DNA of 36,608 nucleotides from an uncultured Saprospiraceae bacterium (lineage in GTDB: Bacteria; Bacteroidota; Bacteroidia; Chitinophagales; Saprospiraceae), in the NCBI GenBank assembly GCA_937922815.1, contig CALAJP010000114.1:1-36608 (forward strand), read 5' to 3'. The notes under the pieces were generated by a model. The model worked only from the letters and a program-made list of their open reading frames with translations. It made no database searches and had not been told where the DNA came from. Positions 16,488 through 25,139 of the stretch are shown here, piece after piece. Position numbers and translations under genes: made by a program. Numbering within the stretch: position 1 is the stretch's first letter; every line of letters begins with the position of its first letter.

Positions 16488-17216
16488 ATGGGGCAAAAGA
16501 CAAATCCAATAGGTAATAGACTAGGAATAATCAGAGGATGGGAATCCAACTGGTATGGAGGCAAAGATTTTGCAGATAAAGTCGTTGAGGATGAGAAAAT
16601 CAGAAATTACCTTAGAGCTCGTGTACCTAAAGGAGGTATTGCTCAAATAGTTATTGAGAGATCAATTAAAAGAATCACTATCACTATTAAGACTTCACGT
16701 CCTGGTATCATTATCGGAAAAGGTGGTCAAGAGGTAGATAAGATAAAAGAAGAAATCAAGAAACTTACTAAAAAAGAAGTTCAGATTAATATCGTTGAGA
16801 TTCGCAAGCCTGAGACTGATGCTACTATTGTTGGAGAATCAATCGCTAAGCAAATTGAATCACGTGTTAACTACAGAAGAGCTATTAAAATGGCTATTCA
16901 GAACACAATGAGAGGTAATGCTGAAGGTATAAAAGTAAGGATAGCGGGTAGACTGAATGGTGCTGATATGGCTAGAACTGAAGAGTATAAAGAAGGAAGA
17001 ACGCCTTTACATACTTTCAGAGCCGACATTGACTATTCTTTGACAGAAGCTAATACTGTATACGGAAAAATTGGTATCAAAACTTGGATCTGTAAAGGTG
17101 AGGTTCTAGGAAAAAGAGACTTATCATTGACAGTAGTTGAAGATTCAGGAAGAGGTGGACGTGGAGGAAACCGTGGTGGACGTGGAGGAAACCGTGGTGG
17201 AAGCAGAAGAAAATAA
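16488..17216 (+). CDS. rpsC: 30S ribosomal protein S3 with RGG-repeat tail
   Basis: A 242-residue mRNA-entry-site protein. The N terminus is [19 protein letters not shown]. The KH domain has [20 protein letters not shown] with the GxxG loop intact, and the C-terminal domain has [20 protein letters not shown]. After residue about 222 the protein ends in an Arg/Gly-rich tail ([10 protein letters not shown] repeats) encoded by two perfect 21-base tandem units. The tail is extra to the E. coli-type core; Gly-rich extensions on S3 occur in several lineages. It is the last gene before an internal promoter at 17231-17261. Confidence 0.97.
   Translation: MGQKTNPIGNRLGIIRGWESNWYGGKDFADKVVEDEKIRNYLRARVPKGGIAQIVIERSIKRITITIKTSRPGIIIGKGGQEVDKIKEEIKKLTKKEVQINIVEIRKPETDATIVGESIAKQIESRVNYRRAIKMAIQNTMRGNAEGIKVRIAGRLNGADMARTEEYKEGRTPLHTFRADIDYSLTEANTVYGKIGIKTWICKGEVLGKRDLSLTVVEDSGRGGRGGNRGGRGGNRGGSRRK
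17154..17201 (+). repeat. 21-base tandem repeat coding for the S3 RGG tail
   Basis: Two identical 21-base units (17154-17174 and 17175-17195, beginning ggtggacgtggagg) are followed by the first six bases of a third (17196-17201). The period is a multiple of three, so copy-number change would keep the frame and lengthen or shorten the Arg/Gly tail by seven residues. Confidence 0.9.
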
Positions 17217-17230
17217 GCATTGAAAAATAA

Positions 17231-17261
17231 TTGGACTTTCTTGTCAAAATTATTATCTTTG
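17231..17261 (+). promoter_or_regulatory. Internal promoter before rplP
   Basis: TTG (17231-17233), a 20-base spacer and TATCTTTG (17254-17261) match the Bacteroidota consensus. They lie in the 91-base gap between rpsC and rplP. The predicted start near 17268 leaves a leader of about 40 bases. Confidence 0.75.
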
Positions 17262-17307
17262 TGCCACTTTTAGAATAAAATTATTAACATAGTAAATAAA
17301 ATTTATA

Positions 17308-17721
17308 ATGTTACAGCCTAAACGGACGAAATATAGAAAGCAGCAGAAGATGCGTTACAACGGTCTTGCTTATAAAGGCACTAACGTATCATTTGGTTCA
17401 TTTGGTTTGAAAGCCACAACAGGAGGTCGTATAACAAATAGACAAATAGAATCTGCTCGTATTGCTATGACCCGTTACATGAAGAGAGAGGGTAAAGTTT
17501 GGATACGAATATTCCCAGACAAACCTATTACTGCCAAACCATTAGAGGTAAGGATGGGTAAAGGTAAAGGAGCATTAGATCATTGGGTTTGTCCAATCAA
17601 ACCAGGTAGAGTTCTTTTCGAAATGGACGGTGTTCCTGAAGAAATAGCAAAAGAAGCTTTACGTTTAGCTGCTCAAAAGTTGCCGGTATTGACTAAGTTT
17701 GTCAGAAGACCTGATTATTAA
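17308..17721 (+). CDS. rplP: 50S ribosomal protein L16
   Basis: A 137-residue central-protuberance protein near the A-site tRNA elbow. The start [16 protein letters not shown] and the loop [20 protein letters not shown] are family hallmarks. The Arg before MGKGKG is the residue hydroxylated in some bacteria. It is the first gene after the internal promoter, so the spc-side genes can be transcribed without the S10 promoter. rpmC follows after 20 bases. Confidence 0.97.
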   Translation: MLQPKRTKYRKQQKMRYNGLAYKGTNVSFGSFGLKATTGGRITNRQIESARIAMTRYMKREGKVWIRIFPDKPITAKPLEVRMGKGKGALDHWVCPIKPGRVLFEMDGVPEEIAKEALRLAAQKLPVLTKFVRRPDY

Positions 17722-17741
17722 TTTTAAAAAATTTGTTAGAA

Positions 17742-18008
17742 ATGGCATCCGAAAGATATACGGAATTAAAAAGTCTCTCTGTTGAAGAACTAAATGAGGA
17801 ACTAGTGAAAACTTCCGAAGAGTATAAAAAGATGAAATTCGATCATAGTATTAAAGGTATTGAGAATCCTTTACAATTAAGATCTACTCGTCGTTCAATT
17901 GCTCAGATTAATACAGAAATAAGACGTCGCGAAATAGAATCTATGTCAGCTGAGGAGTTGGCTAGCAGATCTAAAAAGAGATCAAGACGACGAAACAATA
18001 ATAAATAG
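17742..18008 (+). CDS. rpmC: 50S ribosomal protein L29, long form
   Basis: An 88-residue protein at the exit-tunnel rim. The start is the ATG at 17742 (MASERYTELKSLSVEELNEE); a TTG three codons earlier is not family-like. The core helices include QLRSTRRSIAQINTEIRRRE. After residue about 67 there is a Lys/Arg/Asn-rich tail (SKKRSRRRNNNK). This makes it about 20 residues longer than the usual 63-70. It lies between rplP and rpsQ. Confidence 0.93.
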   Translation: MASERYTELKSLSVEELNEELVKTSEEYKKMKFDHSIKGIENPLQLRSTRRSIAQINTEIRRREIESMSAEELASRSKKRSRRRNNNK

Positions 18009-18027
18009 CATTATAAAGACATAGATA

Positions 18028-18288
18028 ATGGCGAACGAAAGAAATTTACGAAGAACTATAACAGGTGTTGTGTCAAGTGCAGCTATGGATAAGACTATAA
18101 CTGTATTGGTTGAAAAGAAAATCAAACACCCCATTTATGGTAAGTTTGTTAAGAAAACAAAAAAATTCGTTGCTCATGATGAAAAGAATGAGTGTAATGC
18201 AGGTGACAAGATAACTATCATGTCAACTAGACCTTTAAGCAAGCGCAAAAGATGGAGACTTGTTGAGGTTCTTGAAAAAGCGAAGTAA
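18028..18288 (+). CDS. rpsQ: 30S ribosomal protein S17
   Basis: An 86-residue OB-fold protein that binds the 5' domain of 16S r[43 protein letters not shown] and the C-terminal [18 protein letters not shown] match the family. Standard length and position between rpmC and rplN. Confidence 0.97.
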   Translation: MANERNLRRTITGVVSSAAMDKTITVLVEKKIKHPIYGKFVKKTKKFVAHDEKNECNAGDKITIMSTRPLSKRKRWRLVEVLEKAK

Positions 18289-18317
18289 ATTTATCAATTA
18301 TTTAAATTTGTATAGAA

Positions 18318-18683
18318 ATGATACAACAAGAATCTAGGCTGAAAGTAGCAGACAACAGTGGTGCCAAAGAGGTTTTATGTATTAGAGTTTTGGGTGGTAC
18401 CAAAAGAAGATATGCTAGCATAGGTGATACTATTGTTGTTACCATAAAAGATTCTTCTCCAGGTGGAATCAAGAAAGGAACAGTGACTAAAGCTGTAATT
18501 GTAAGAACTAAAAAAGCTATCCGTAGAAAAGATGGTTCTTATATTCGGTTTGATGATAATGCAGTTGTTCTTTTAACTGCTAACGATGAACCTAGAGGAA
18601 CTCGTATTTTTGGCCCTGTAGCAAGAGAGCTTAGAGATGCTGATTATATGAGAATTGTTTCATTAGCTCCTGAGGTGCTATAA
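18318..18683 (+). CDS. rplN: 50S ribosomal protein L14
   Basis: A 121-residue protein of the intersubunit face, and the RsfS silencing-factor site in other bacteria. [20 protein letters not shown], the [18 protein letters not shown] segment and [20 protein letters not shown] are diagnostic. It lies between rpsQ and rplX at 29- and 14-base spacing. Confidence 0.98.
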   Translation: MIQQESRLKVADNSGAKEVLCIRVLGGTKRRYASIGDTIVVTIKDSSPGGIKKGTVTKAVIVRTKKAIRRKDGSYIRFDDNAVVLLTANDEPRGTRIFGPVARELRDADYMRIVSLAPEVL

Positions 18684-18697
18684 ATTATATTGCAATC

Positions 18698-19009
18698 ATG
18701 GCAAAATTGAAATTAAAAAAAGGTGACTTAGTAAAAGTCATCAATGGTGATTCAAAAGGTACAACGGGTACAATTTTAGAAGTATTCACTACTAAATCTA
18801 AAATTATTGTTGAGGGAGTTAATATTCGTAAAAAGCATGTTAAGCCTACTCAAGAATCTCAAGGAGGAATCATCGATAAGGCTCTACCTATTCACATTTC
18901 TAACGTTATGTTGGTAGATCCTAAAAGCAATACACCTACAAGAGTAGGAAGGAAAGTTGTTGACGGAAAGATTGTCCGTTATTCTAAAAAATCTGGAGAA
19001 ATTATATAA
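18698..19009 (+). CDS. rplX: 50S ribosomal protein L24
   Basis: A 103-residue assembly-initiator protein with a KOW motif ([20 protein letters not shown]). The later signature [19 protein letters not shown] and the C-terminal [20 protein letters not shown] segment are as expected. It lies only 2 bases before rplE, suggesting translational coupling. Confidence 0.97.
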   Translation: MAKLKLKKGDLVKVINGDSKGTTGTILEVFTTKSKIIVEGVNIRKKHVKPTQESQGGIIDKALPIHISNVMLVDPKSNTPTRVGRKVVDGKIVRYSKKSGEII

Positions 19010-19011
19010 AC

Positions 19012-19563
19012 ATGTTACCAAGATTAAAAAAGAAATATACTGAAGAAGTAGCGAGTAAGTTGATGGAAGAATTCCAATACTCAACAGTAATGCAAGTTCC
19101 TAAATTGGAAAAAATCTGCATTAACCAAGGTATAGGTGCTGCAACAGCTGATAAAAAATTAGTTGAAAACGCATTGAAAGAACTTACGATCATTGCTGGT
19201 CAAAAAGCTGTTCCTACTAAAGCAAGAAAATCTATATCTAATTTCAAACTGAGAGAAGAAATGGTTATTGGTGCTAGAGTAACACTTAGAGGTGTAAGAA
19301 TGTATGAATTCTTAGACAGATTGATAACAGTTGCTTTACCTAGAGTTCGTGACTTTAGAGGTATCAATGATAAAAGTTTTGATGGTAGAGGAAATTATAC
19401 TTTCGGTATAACTGAACATATCATCTTTCCAGAGATAGACATCGATAAGGTAAATAAAATTACTGGTATGGATATCACTTTCGTTACAACTGCCAATACA
19501 GATAATGAAGCAAAATCTTTGCTTACTGGTCTTGGTCTTCCGTTTAAGAATAAAAATAATTAA
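19012..19563 (+). CDS. rplE: 50S ribosomal protein L5
   Basis: A 183-residue central-protuberance protein that binds 5S rRNA and the P-site t[37 protein letters not shown] and [17 protein letters not shown] are family hallmarks. It lies 2 bases after rplX and 2 bases before rpsN, the tightest run in the cluster. Confidence 0.98.
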   Translation: MLPRLKKKYTEEVASKLMEEFQYSTVMQVPKLEKICINQGIGAATADKKLVENALKELTIIAGQKAVPTKARKSISNFKLREEMVIGARVTLRGVRMYEFLDRLITVALPRVRDFRGINDKSFDGRGNYTFGITEHIIFPEIDIDKVNKITGMDITFVTTANTDNEAKSLLTGLGLPFKNKNN

Positions 19564-19565
19564 TC

Positions 19566-19835
19566 ATGGCTAAGAAATCTTTGATTGCTCGTGAAGTAAA
19601 ACGACAAAAATTAGTCGCTAAGCATGCTGAGTTAAGAGCAAAGTTGAAAGCAGAAGGTAATTGGGATGAGTTAGATAAATTGCCCAAAAACTCTTCTAAA
19701 GTTAGATTGCATAATCGTTGTCAATTGACAGGTAGACCTAAAGGATATATGAGAAACTTCGGTGTCTCAAGGGTTACATTTAGATTGATGGCATTAAATG
19801 GTAAAATACCAGGCATTACAAAAGCAAGTTGGTAA
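19566..19835 (+). CDS. rpsN: 30S ribosomal protein S14, zinc-independent long form
   Basis: An 89-residue head protein. It starts [20 protein letters not shown] and ends in [19 protein letters not shown] and GITKASW. There is only one cysteine and no CxxC pair, so it belongs to the long form without a zinc finger. It follows rplE after 2 bases and precedes rpsH. Confidence 0.97.
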   Translation: MAKKSLIAREVKRQKLVAKHAELRAKLKAEGNWDELDKLPKNSSKVRLHNRCQLTGRPKGYMRNFGVSRVTFRLMALNGKIPGITKASW

Positions 19836-19854
19836 TACACTCAAAATTTAGAAA

Positions 19855-20259
19855 ATGGCTTTATCAGATCCAATAGCAGATTATCTTACTAGAATTAGAA
19901 ATGCACAAATGGCTGGTCATAGAACTGTGACTATCCCTTCTTCTAAGCTTAAGAAATCAATAACAGAAATTCTTTATACTCAAGGTTTTATTTTGAAATA
20001 TAAATTTGATGTTGATGAAAAGAATTTTAATGTGATTCATATCGCATTGAAATATGACAAATTAACAAAAAAACCTGTCATCCGAGAATTAGGAAGAGTA
20101 TCAAAACCAGGATTACGTAAGTACTCTGGTTCTAAAGATGTTCCTAGAATAATAAACGGATTAGGTGTTTGTATCGTATCAACTTCTCAAGGAGTAATGA
20201 CTGACAAACAAGCACGTGAGAAGAAAGTGGGAGGCGAGTTAATTTGCTACGTATATTAA
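19855..20259 (+). CDS. rpsH: 30S ribosomal protein S8
   Basis: A 134-residue protein that binds the central domain of 16S rRNA; in E. coli it represses the spc operon. DPIADYLTRIRNAQMAGH at the N terminus and GLGVCIVSTSQGVMTDKQA and VGGELICYVY at the C terminus are diagnostic. Usual length. A 46-base spacer precedes rplF. Confidence 0.97.
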   Translation: MALSDPIADYLTRIRNAQMAGHRTVTIPSSKLKKSITEILYTQGFILKYKFDVDEKNFNVIHIALKYDKLTKKPVIRELGRVSKPGLRKYSGSKDVPRIINGLGVCIVSTSQGVMTDKQAREKKVGGELICYVY

Positions 20260-20305
20260 TATTAATAACGAATCAGTTATTTTTAACTGAGAAATTCTTT
20301 TAATA

Positions 20306-20860
20306 ATGTCCAGAATAGGAAAGAATCCAGTTGCCCTTCCAAGTGGCGTTGAGGTTAAAGTTTCAGACAGTAATGTTGTTACAGTAAAAGGAAAGTTAGG
20401 AACTCTTAATCAAGCAGTTGATAGTGATCTTACTGTTAAGATTGAAGATGGATCGTTGACTGTTGAAAGACCTACAGATCAAAAGAGACACAGAGCCATT
20501 CATGGTTTGTACCGTTCTCTTATCAATAACATGGTTCAAGGTGTTACTGAAGGTTATACTTTATCTTTAGAATTGCACGGTGTAGGTTTTAGAGCATCAA
20601 ACAAAGGTCAATTGTTAGAATTAGCCTTAGGTTACTCTCACCCTATTATGTTTGTTATTCCTGAAGAAGTAAAATTGGAAACAGTTACTGAAAAAGGAAA
20701 ACAACCAAGAATCAATTTGACTAGTATTGATAAACAACTAGTAGGTGAAGTAGCAGCAAAAATTAAAGCTCTTAGAAAACCTGAACCATATAAAGGAAAA
20801 GGTATCCGTTTCGTAGGAGAACAAATTCGTACGAAAGAAGGAAAGTCAGCTAAAAAATAA
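20306..20860 (+). CDS. rplF: 50S ribosomal protein L6
   Basis: A 184-residue two-domain protein near the factor-binding site. [18 protein letters not shown] opens the first domain. The C-terminal signature [20 protein letters not shown] carries the usual PEPYKGKG motif. Standard length and order between rpsH and rplR. Confidence 0.98.
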   Translation: MSRIGKNPVALPSGVEVKVSDSNVVTVKGKLGTLNQAVDSDLTVKIEDGSLTVERPTDQKRHRAIHGLYRSLINNMVQGVTEGYTLSLELHGVGFRASNKGQLLELALGYSHPIMFVIPEEVKLETVTEKGKQPRINLTSIDKQLVGEVAAKIKALRKPEPYKGKGIRFVGEQIRTKEGKSAKK

Positions 20861-20874
20861 TAAATATCATTAAA

Positions 20875-21225
20875 ATGGCTCTCAAGAAAGAACAAAGAAG
20901 ACAAAGAATACAATATAGAATCAGAAAAAAAATTAATGGTTCAACTGAAAGACCTCGTATTTCTGTTTTTCGTAGCAATAAAGAAATCTACGCACAGTTA
21001 ATCGATGACACTACAGGTGTTACTATTATGTCTGTTTCTTCAACATCTTTGACATCAAGTGCTGAGAATAAAACAGATGCTGCTAATAAAGTAGGGAAAT
21101 TATTGGCTGAAAAAGCTTTAGCTAACAATATTTCTTCTGTAGTATTTGATCGTAGTGGTTACCTTTATCATGGTCGTATCAAAGCTTTGGCTGAAGGTGC
21201 AAGAGAAGGTGGTCTTAAATTTTAA
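20875..21225 (+). CDS. rplR: 50S ribosomal protein L18
   Basis: A 116-residue 5S rRNA-binding protein. [20 protein letters not shown] at the N terminus and [20 protein letters not shown] plus AREGGLKF at the C terminus match the family. It lies 14 bases after rplF and 13 before rpsE. Confidence 0.98.
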   Translation: MALKKEQRRQRIQYRIRKKINGSTERPRISVFRSNKEIYAQLIDDTTGVTIMSVSSTSLTSSAENKTDAANKVGKLLAEKALANNISSVVFDRSGYLYHGRIKALAEGAREGGLKF

Positions 21226-21238
21226 ATTATAAACTGTA

Positions 21239-21757
21239 ATGGCAAGGAATTCACAAAATAGAGTAAAAGCGTCTGAAACTGATTTGAAAGAAAAATTAGT
21301 TTCGTTGAATCGTGTTGCAAAAGTTACAAAAGGTGGTCGTACCTTTAGTTTCGCTGCTGTAGTGGTAGTAGGTGATGGTAACGGTAGTGTTGGTCACGGT
21401 TTAGGAAAAGCTAGAGATGTATCTGAAGCTATTTCTAAAGCTGTAGATGATGCTAAAAAGAATATAGTTAAAGTTCCTATCTTGAACGGTACTATTCCTC
21501 ATGAAGTTAAAGGAAAGTTCGGAGCAGGAAAAGTATTTATGAAACCAGCTTCTGATGGTACTGGAGTAATTGCAGGTGGTGCAATGAGAGCAGTCTTGGA
21601 AATTGTAGGTGTTCAAAACGTACTTGCTAAATCTCAAGGGTCATCAAACCCACATAACGTAGTTAAAGCTACTATAAATGGTCTTTCTAAATTAAGAACT
21701 CCTTTAATGGTTTCTAGAGAAAGAAAAATTAGTATGGAGACTCTTTTTAAAGGGTAA
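21239..21757 (+). CDS. rpsE: 30S ribosomal protein S5
   Basis: A 172-residue protein affecting translational fidelity. The [20 protein letters not shown] segment, [20 protein letters not shown], and the C-terminal [20 protein letters not shown] and [12 protein letters not shown] are diagnostic. The loop where spectinomycin-resistance changes occur in other bacteria looks normal. It lies between rplR and rpmD. Confidence 0.98.
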   Translation: MARNSQNRVKASETDLKEKLVSLNRVAKVTKGGRTFSFAAVVVVGDGNGSVGHGLGKARDVSEAISKAVDDAKKNIVKVPILNGTIPHEVKGKFGAGKVFMKPASDGTGVIAGGAMRAVLEIVGVQNVLAKSQGSSNPHNVVKATINGLSKLRTPLMVSRERKISMETLFKG

Positions 21758-21803
21758 CCAATTGTAAAAGCTATTGCAGTTAAATTGAATTAAATCCTTT
21801 AAA

Positions 21804-21983
21804 ATGGGAAAAGTAAGAATTACGCAGGTGAGAAGTTTAATTAAGCGTCCATCTGACCAAAAAGAAACAATCAAAGCTCTTGGATTAAGGAGAATGAATC
21901 ATACTGTTGAAAAAGAGGCTACTCCTCAAATCATGGGTATGATTAAGAAAGTATCTCACTTGGTTACTTTTGAAACAATATAA
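21804..21983 (+). CDS. rpmD: 50S ribosomal protein L30
   Basis: A 59-residue protein translated by hand from the ATG at 21804 to the TAA at 21981-21983. It reads [20 protein letters not shown], then [20 protein letters not shown] and a hydrophobic end. The [10 protein letters not shown] stretch is the family hallmark. It occupies the standard slot between rpsE and rplO, so this short gene is secure. Confidence 0.97.
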   Translation: MGKVRITQVRSLIKRPSDQKETIKALGLRRMNHTVEKEATPQIMGMIKKVSHLVTFETI

Positions 21984-21991
21984 TATCATTG

Positions 21992-22029
21992 CTTATTTGT
22001 ACTTATGTACAATTAACCTAAGAAATAAG
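21992..22029 (+). other. Structured spacer between rpmD and rplO
   Basis: Two overlapping stem options are visible. One is a tight hairpin TTGTAC/GTACAA (21997-22002 and 22007-22012) with a 4-base loop. The other is a longer-range pair CTTATTT/AAATAAG (21992-21998 and 22023-22029). They share two bases, so they may be alternative folds just ahead of the rplO start. No T run follows. Confidence 0.4.
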
Positions 22030-22037
22030 TTAAAAAG

Positions 22038-22484
22038 ATGCAACTTCATAATTTAAAACCTGCTGCAGGTTCAGTTAAAGGAAAAAAGCGTATAGCTAGA
22101 GGTCAAGGTTCTGGAAGAGGTGGTACTTCTACTAGAGGTCATAAAGGTGCTAAATCTAGATCAGGTTATAAAAGCAAGCGTGCATTCGAAGGTGGTCAAA
22201 TGCCTCTTCAAATGCGTCTTCCAAAAAGAGGGTTCAAAAACCCTAATAAAGTAACTTTTGTTCCCCTTAATTTAGACCGTTTGGTAGAAATTAGTGAAAA
22301 ACTTGGAACAAATGAGCTTTCTTTGGAAACATTTATAGCTAATGGTATCGTAAGAAAGAATGATAAAGTTAAGATTTTGGGAACTGGAGAACTAACAAAA
22401 GCGTTAGTAATATCAGCACATGCTGTTTCTAAATCAGCACAAGAATCTATTCAGGCTAAAGGTGGCTCTGTAAACATCATTTAA
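22038..22484 (+). CDS. rplO: 50S ribosomal protein L15
   Basis: A 148-residue late-assembly protein of the large subunit. MQLHNLKPAAGSVKGKKRIA, then GRGGTSTRGHKGAKSRSGY and EGGQMPLQMRLPKRGFKN are family signatures. Usual length. It ends 13 bases before secY, the standard spc order. Confidence 0.98.
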   Translation: MQLHNLKPAAGSVKGKKRIARGQGSGRGGTSTRGHKGAKSRSGYKSKRAFEGGQMPLQMRLPKRGFKNPNKVTFVPLNLDRLVEISEKLGTNELSLETFIANGIVRKNDKVKILGTGELTKALVISAHAVSKSAQESIQAKGGSVNII

Positions 22485-22497
22485 GAAATCATTACCA

Positions 22498-23883
22498 ATG
22501 AAAAATTTTATTAGTACCCTACAAAATATCTGGAGTATAAAGGAATTGAGAGATCGTATCCTTTATACTCTCTTGATTTTATTAATATTTAGGTTTGGAT
22601 CTTATGTCCTTTTACCTGGAGTAGACCCTGTAGCATTGAAAAATGCAGTAGGAGATGGATCAAGTAATGATTTACTTGGTTTAATCAATGTCTTTACTGG
22701 AGGCGCATTTAATAATGCGGCAGTATTTGCTCTTGGTGTAATGCCTTATATTACTGCATCGATTATTATTCAATTAATGGGGTATGCCGTACCTTATTTT
22801 CAGAAACTTCAACAACAAGAAGGAGAGTCTGGTAGAAAGAAGATTAATCAAATTACTCGTTTTTTAACCCTAGCTATTACATTAGTTCAAGGTGGAGGTT
22901 ATTTGACTTATATTTACGCTCAAAACGCAGTTTCTGCAGCGGTTAGTATAGAATTGTTTTATTTCGCAAACATAATCATTCTTTCTACAGGTACTATATT
23001 TGCTATGTGGTTAGGTGAAAGAATTACGGATAATGGTATAGGTAATGGTGTTTCTTTACTTATTATGGTAGGTATCATTGCGGCTTTGCCACAAGCATTC
23101 GCTTCAGAGTTCCTGTTGCAGTTTAGTAATAATCCAATATTCTTTGTTATAGAAATGGTTCTTTTATTCTTAGTAATAATGGCTAGTATTCTAATTGTAC
23201 AGGGAGTTAGACATATTCCTGTGCAATATGCAAAACATATTGCTGCTAGAGGTAGAGGTGCCTCTTCTGAAGCTATGCAACCACAGGAAAAAACAATTCC
23301 TATTAAAGTAAATGCAGCTGGTGTAATGCCAATTATATTTGCTCAAGCAATTATGTTTTTACCTGCAACGGTAGCTCAGTGGTTTTTTACTGACTCTACT
23401 ACTGGAGAAATGACAGGAGGAGGAATTATCAATGCTTTGAATGATTTTACATCTCCACTATATAATGTATTGTACTTTGTGTTAGTTGTAGGTTTTACTT
23501 ATGTATATACTGCACTAGTTGTAAATCCTCAACAATATGCTGAGTATTTGAAAAGACAAAATGCATTTATACCAGGTGTTCAACCTGGACAAAATACAGC
23601 GGACTTTATTGATACAATTACTACACGAATCACCTTGCCAGGTTCAATATTTTTAGGATTGATATCAATATTCCCAGCATTTGCAGTAGCATTTGGTGTA
23701 AATACAGCATTCGCATTATTCTTTGGAGGTACATCATTATTGATTTTAGTAGGTGTTGTATTAGACACTTTACAACAGATAGATACTTACTTGTTAATGC
23801 AAAAGTATGATGGCTTAACTAAGTCAGGAAAGATGCAAGGAAGATCTAGCGGAAGATTACAACAAATTGGGGCTGATTTTTAA
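22498..23883 (+). CDS. secY: Protein translocase channel subunit SecY
   Basis: A 461-residue inner-membrane protein, the pore of the Sec translocon. About ten hydrophobic segments are visible. Family landmarks include FRFGSYVLLPGVDP in helix 1, FALGVMPYITASIIIQLM in the plug/helix 2 region, and a cytosolic basic loop around YAEYLKRQNAFIPGVQPGQ. The C terminus is short and basic (GKMQGRSSGRLQQIGADF). Length is within the usual 430-460 range. It is followed by an 86-base spacer with a hairpin before map. Confidence 0.97.
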   Translation: MKNFISTLQNIWSIKELRDRILYTLLILLIFRFGSYVLLPGVDPVALKNAVGDGSSNDLLGLINVFTGGAFNNAAVFALGVMPYITASIIIQLMGYAVPYFQKLQQQEGESGRKKINQITRFLTLAITLVQGGGYLTYIYAQNAVSAAVSIELFYFANIIILSTGTIFAMWLGERITDNGIGNGVSLLIMVGIIAALPQAFASEFLLQFSNNPIFFVIEMVLLFLVIMASILIVQGVRHIPVQYAKHIAARGRGASSEAMQPQEKTIPIKVNAAGVMPIIFAQAIMFLPATVAQWFFTDSTTGEMTGGGIINALNDFTSPLYNVLYFVLVVGFTYVYTALVVNPQQYAEYLKRQNAFIPGVQPGQNTADFIDTITTRITLPGSIFLGLISIFPAFAVAFGVNTAFALFFGGTSLLILVGVVLDTLQQIDTYLLMQKYDGLTKSGKMQGRSSGRLQQIGADF

Positions 23884-23909
23884 TTAGCACTTAATTGATA
23901 AAATATTTT

Positions 23910-23947
23910 AGGCTGATTTACATTTTAAATGTGGTCAGCCTTTCTTC
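23910..23947 (+). terminator. Hairpin between secY and map (partial terminator or processing site)
   Basis: AGGCTGA (23910-23916) pairs with TCAGCCT (23935-23941), with an inner A/T-rich complementary pair, and is followed by TTCTTCATT rather than a pure T run. It would weaken rather than end transcription. The trailing CTTTCTTCAT also follows the hairpin before rpoA. Confidence 0.5.
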
Positions 23948-23969
23948 ATTAATATATTTTTGTTATTAG

Positions 23970-24797
23970 ATGGGTTTTACCAAAAAAGTTATTTACAAAA
24001 CTCCTGAGGAGATAGAACTATTGCGAAAGAGTTGCTTACTGGTTTGTGATGTTCTTGCTATGATAGGCGAAACATTAAAACCTGGAATTACTGGTAATGA
24101 AATTGATGCAAAAGCAGAACAATTAATTCGTGATAACGGTGCTGTCCCAGGGTTTAAAGGGCTATATGGCTTTCCTGGTACACTTTGTATTTCCAGGAAC
24201 GAAGGTATTGTTCATGGCATTCCCACTAAAGATGAATTTAAAGATGGAGATATCGTTTCTATTGATTGCGGAACTATAATGAATGAATTTTATGGAGATG
24301 CCGCATATACATTCGCAATAGGTGATGTTAAACCTGAAACAATGAGGTTACTTTCTGTAACTAAAGAATCATTAAGGTTAGGTATTATGGAAGCTAAAGT
24401 AAATAATAGAATCGGGGATATTTCTCACGCCATTCAACATTTCTGTGAAAAGGATCATGATTACTCAATAGTAAGAGAGCTTGTTGGTCATGGCTTAGGG
24501 AAAAAATTACATGAACCACCAGAAGTGCCGAATTACGGAAGAAGAGGCAGTGGACCCAAAATTAAAGAAGGTTTAGTTATAGCAATTGAACCAATGGTAA
24601 ATATGGGAAGAAGGGATGTTAGACAGGCAAAAGATGGTTGGACTATAGTGACTAAAGACAAATTACCATCTGCTCATTTCGAGCATTCTATAGCTGTAAC
24701 AGCTAATGGGCCTGATATTTTGTCCGATCATGGTAGAGTAGAGGCTGCGATTAGCAAAAATCCAAACCTAAAACCTGTACTAGACGTCAATAACTGA
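23970..24797 (+). CDS. map: Methionine aminopeptidase, type I
   Basis: A 275-residue cytosolic enzyme that removes the N-terminal methionine. The five metal ligands of the pita-bread fold are visible: D99 (VSIDCGT), D110 (EFYGDAAY), H174 (LVGHGLG), E207 (IAIEPMV) and E238 (HFEHSIAVT). The substrate-side histidine H181 lies in HEPPEVPNYG. It lacks the N-terminal zinc-finger extension of type Ib. It follows secY, as in many Bacteroidota and Firmicutes, without adk between them. Confidence 0.97.
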   Translation: MGFTKKVIYKTPEEIELLRKSCLLVCDVLAMIGETLKPGITGNEIDAKAEQLIRDNGAVPGFKGLYGFPGTLCISRNEGIVHGIPTKDEFKDGDIVSIDCGTIMNEFYGDAAYTFAIGDVKPETMRLLSVTKESLRLGIMEAKVNNRIGDISHAIQHFCEKDHDYSIVRELVGHGLGKKLHEPPEVPNYGRRGSGPKIKEGLVIAIEPMVNMGRRDVRQAKDGWTIVTKDKLPSAHFEHSIAVTANGPDILSDHGRVEAAISKNPNLKPVLDVNN

Positions 24798-24804
24798 AAT
24801 TAAA

Positions 24805-24836
24805 TTTGAAATTTTAAATAATAAAGTGTAAATTTG
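24805..24836 (+). promoter_or_regulatory. Internal promoter before infA
   Basis: TTTG (24805-24808), a 20-base spacer and TAAATTTG (24829-24836) match the consensus exactly. The predicted start near 24843 gives a leader of only about 10 bases. The -7 box lies within a near-palindrome (GTGTAAATTTGCAC, one mismatched pair). Confidence 0.75.
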
Positions 24837-24852
24837 CACTCCAATTTATATT

Positions 24853-25071
24853 ATGGCTAAACAAGGACTTATAAAACAAGACGGTGTGGTAGAAGAAGCA
24901 CTTTCGAACGCAACTTTTAGAGTTAAACTCGAAAATGAACATTTAATCATTGCCACTATATCAGGAAAAATGAGACAGAATTATATTCGTATCTTGCCTG
25001 GTGATAGAGTTTCAGTAGAAATGTCTCCCTATGATTTATCAAGAGGAAGAATTACATTTCGTTTCAAGTAA
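24853..25071 (+). CDS. infA: Translation initiation factor IF-1
   Basis: A 72-residue OB-fold factor that blocks the A site during initiation. [20 protein letters not shown], then [20 protein letters not shown], then the [20 protein letters not shown] and GRITFRFK end are typical. It heads the alpha-side group behind its own consensus promoter and is followed by rpmJ after 68 bases. Confidence 0.98.
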   Translation: MAKQGLIKQDGVVEEALSNATFRVKLENEHLIIATISGKMRQNYIRILPGDRVSVEMSPYDLSRGRITFRFK

Positions 25072-25098
25072 CTGTTTAGTAATAAAGTTAGAAAATAA

Positions 25099-25113
25099 AG
25101 AGAGTTTCTCTCT
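25099..25113 (+). other. Small hairpin in the infA-rpmJ spacer
   Basis: AGAGAG (25099-25104) and CTCTCT (25108-25113) form a 6-bp stem with a TTT loop, 27 bases before the rpmJ ATG. No T run follows. Confidence 0.35.
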
Positions 25114-25139
25114 ATTCTAGATAACTAAAATCATATATT

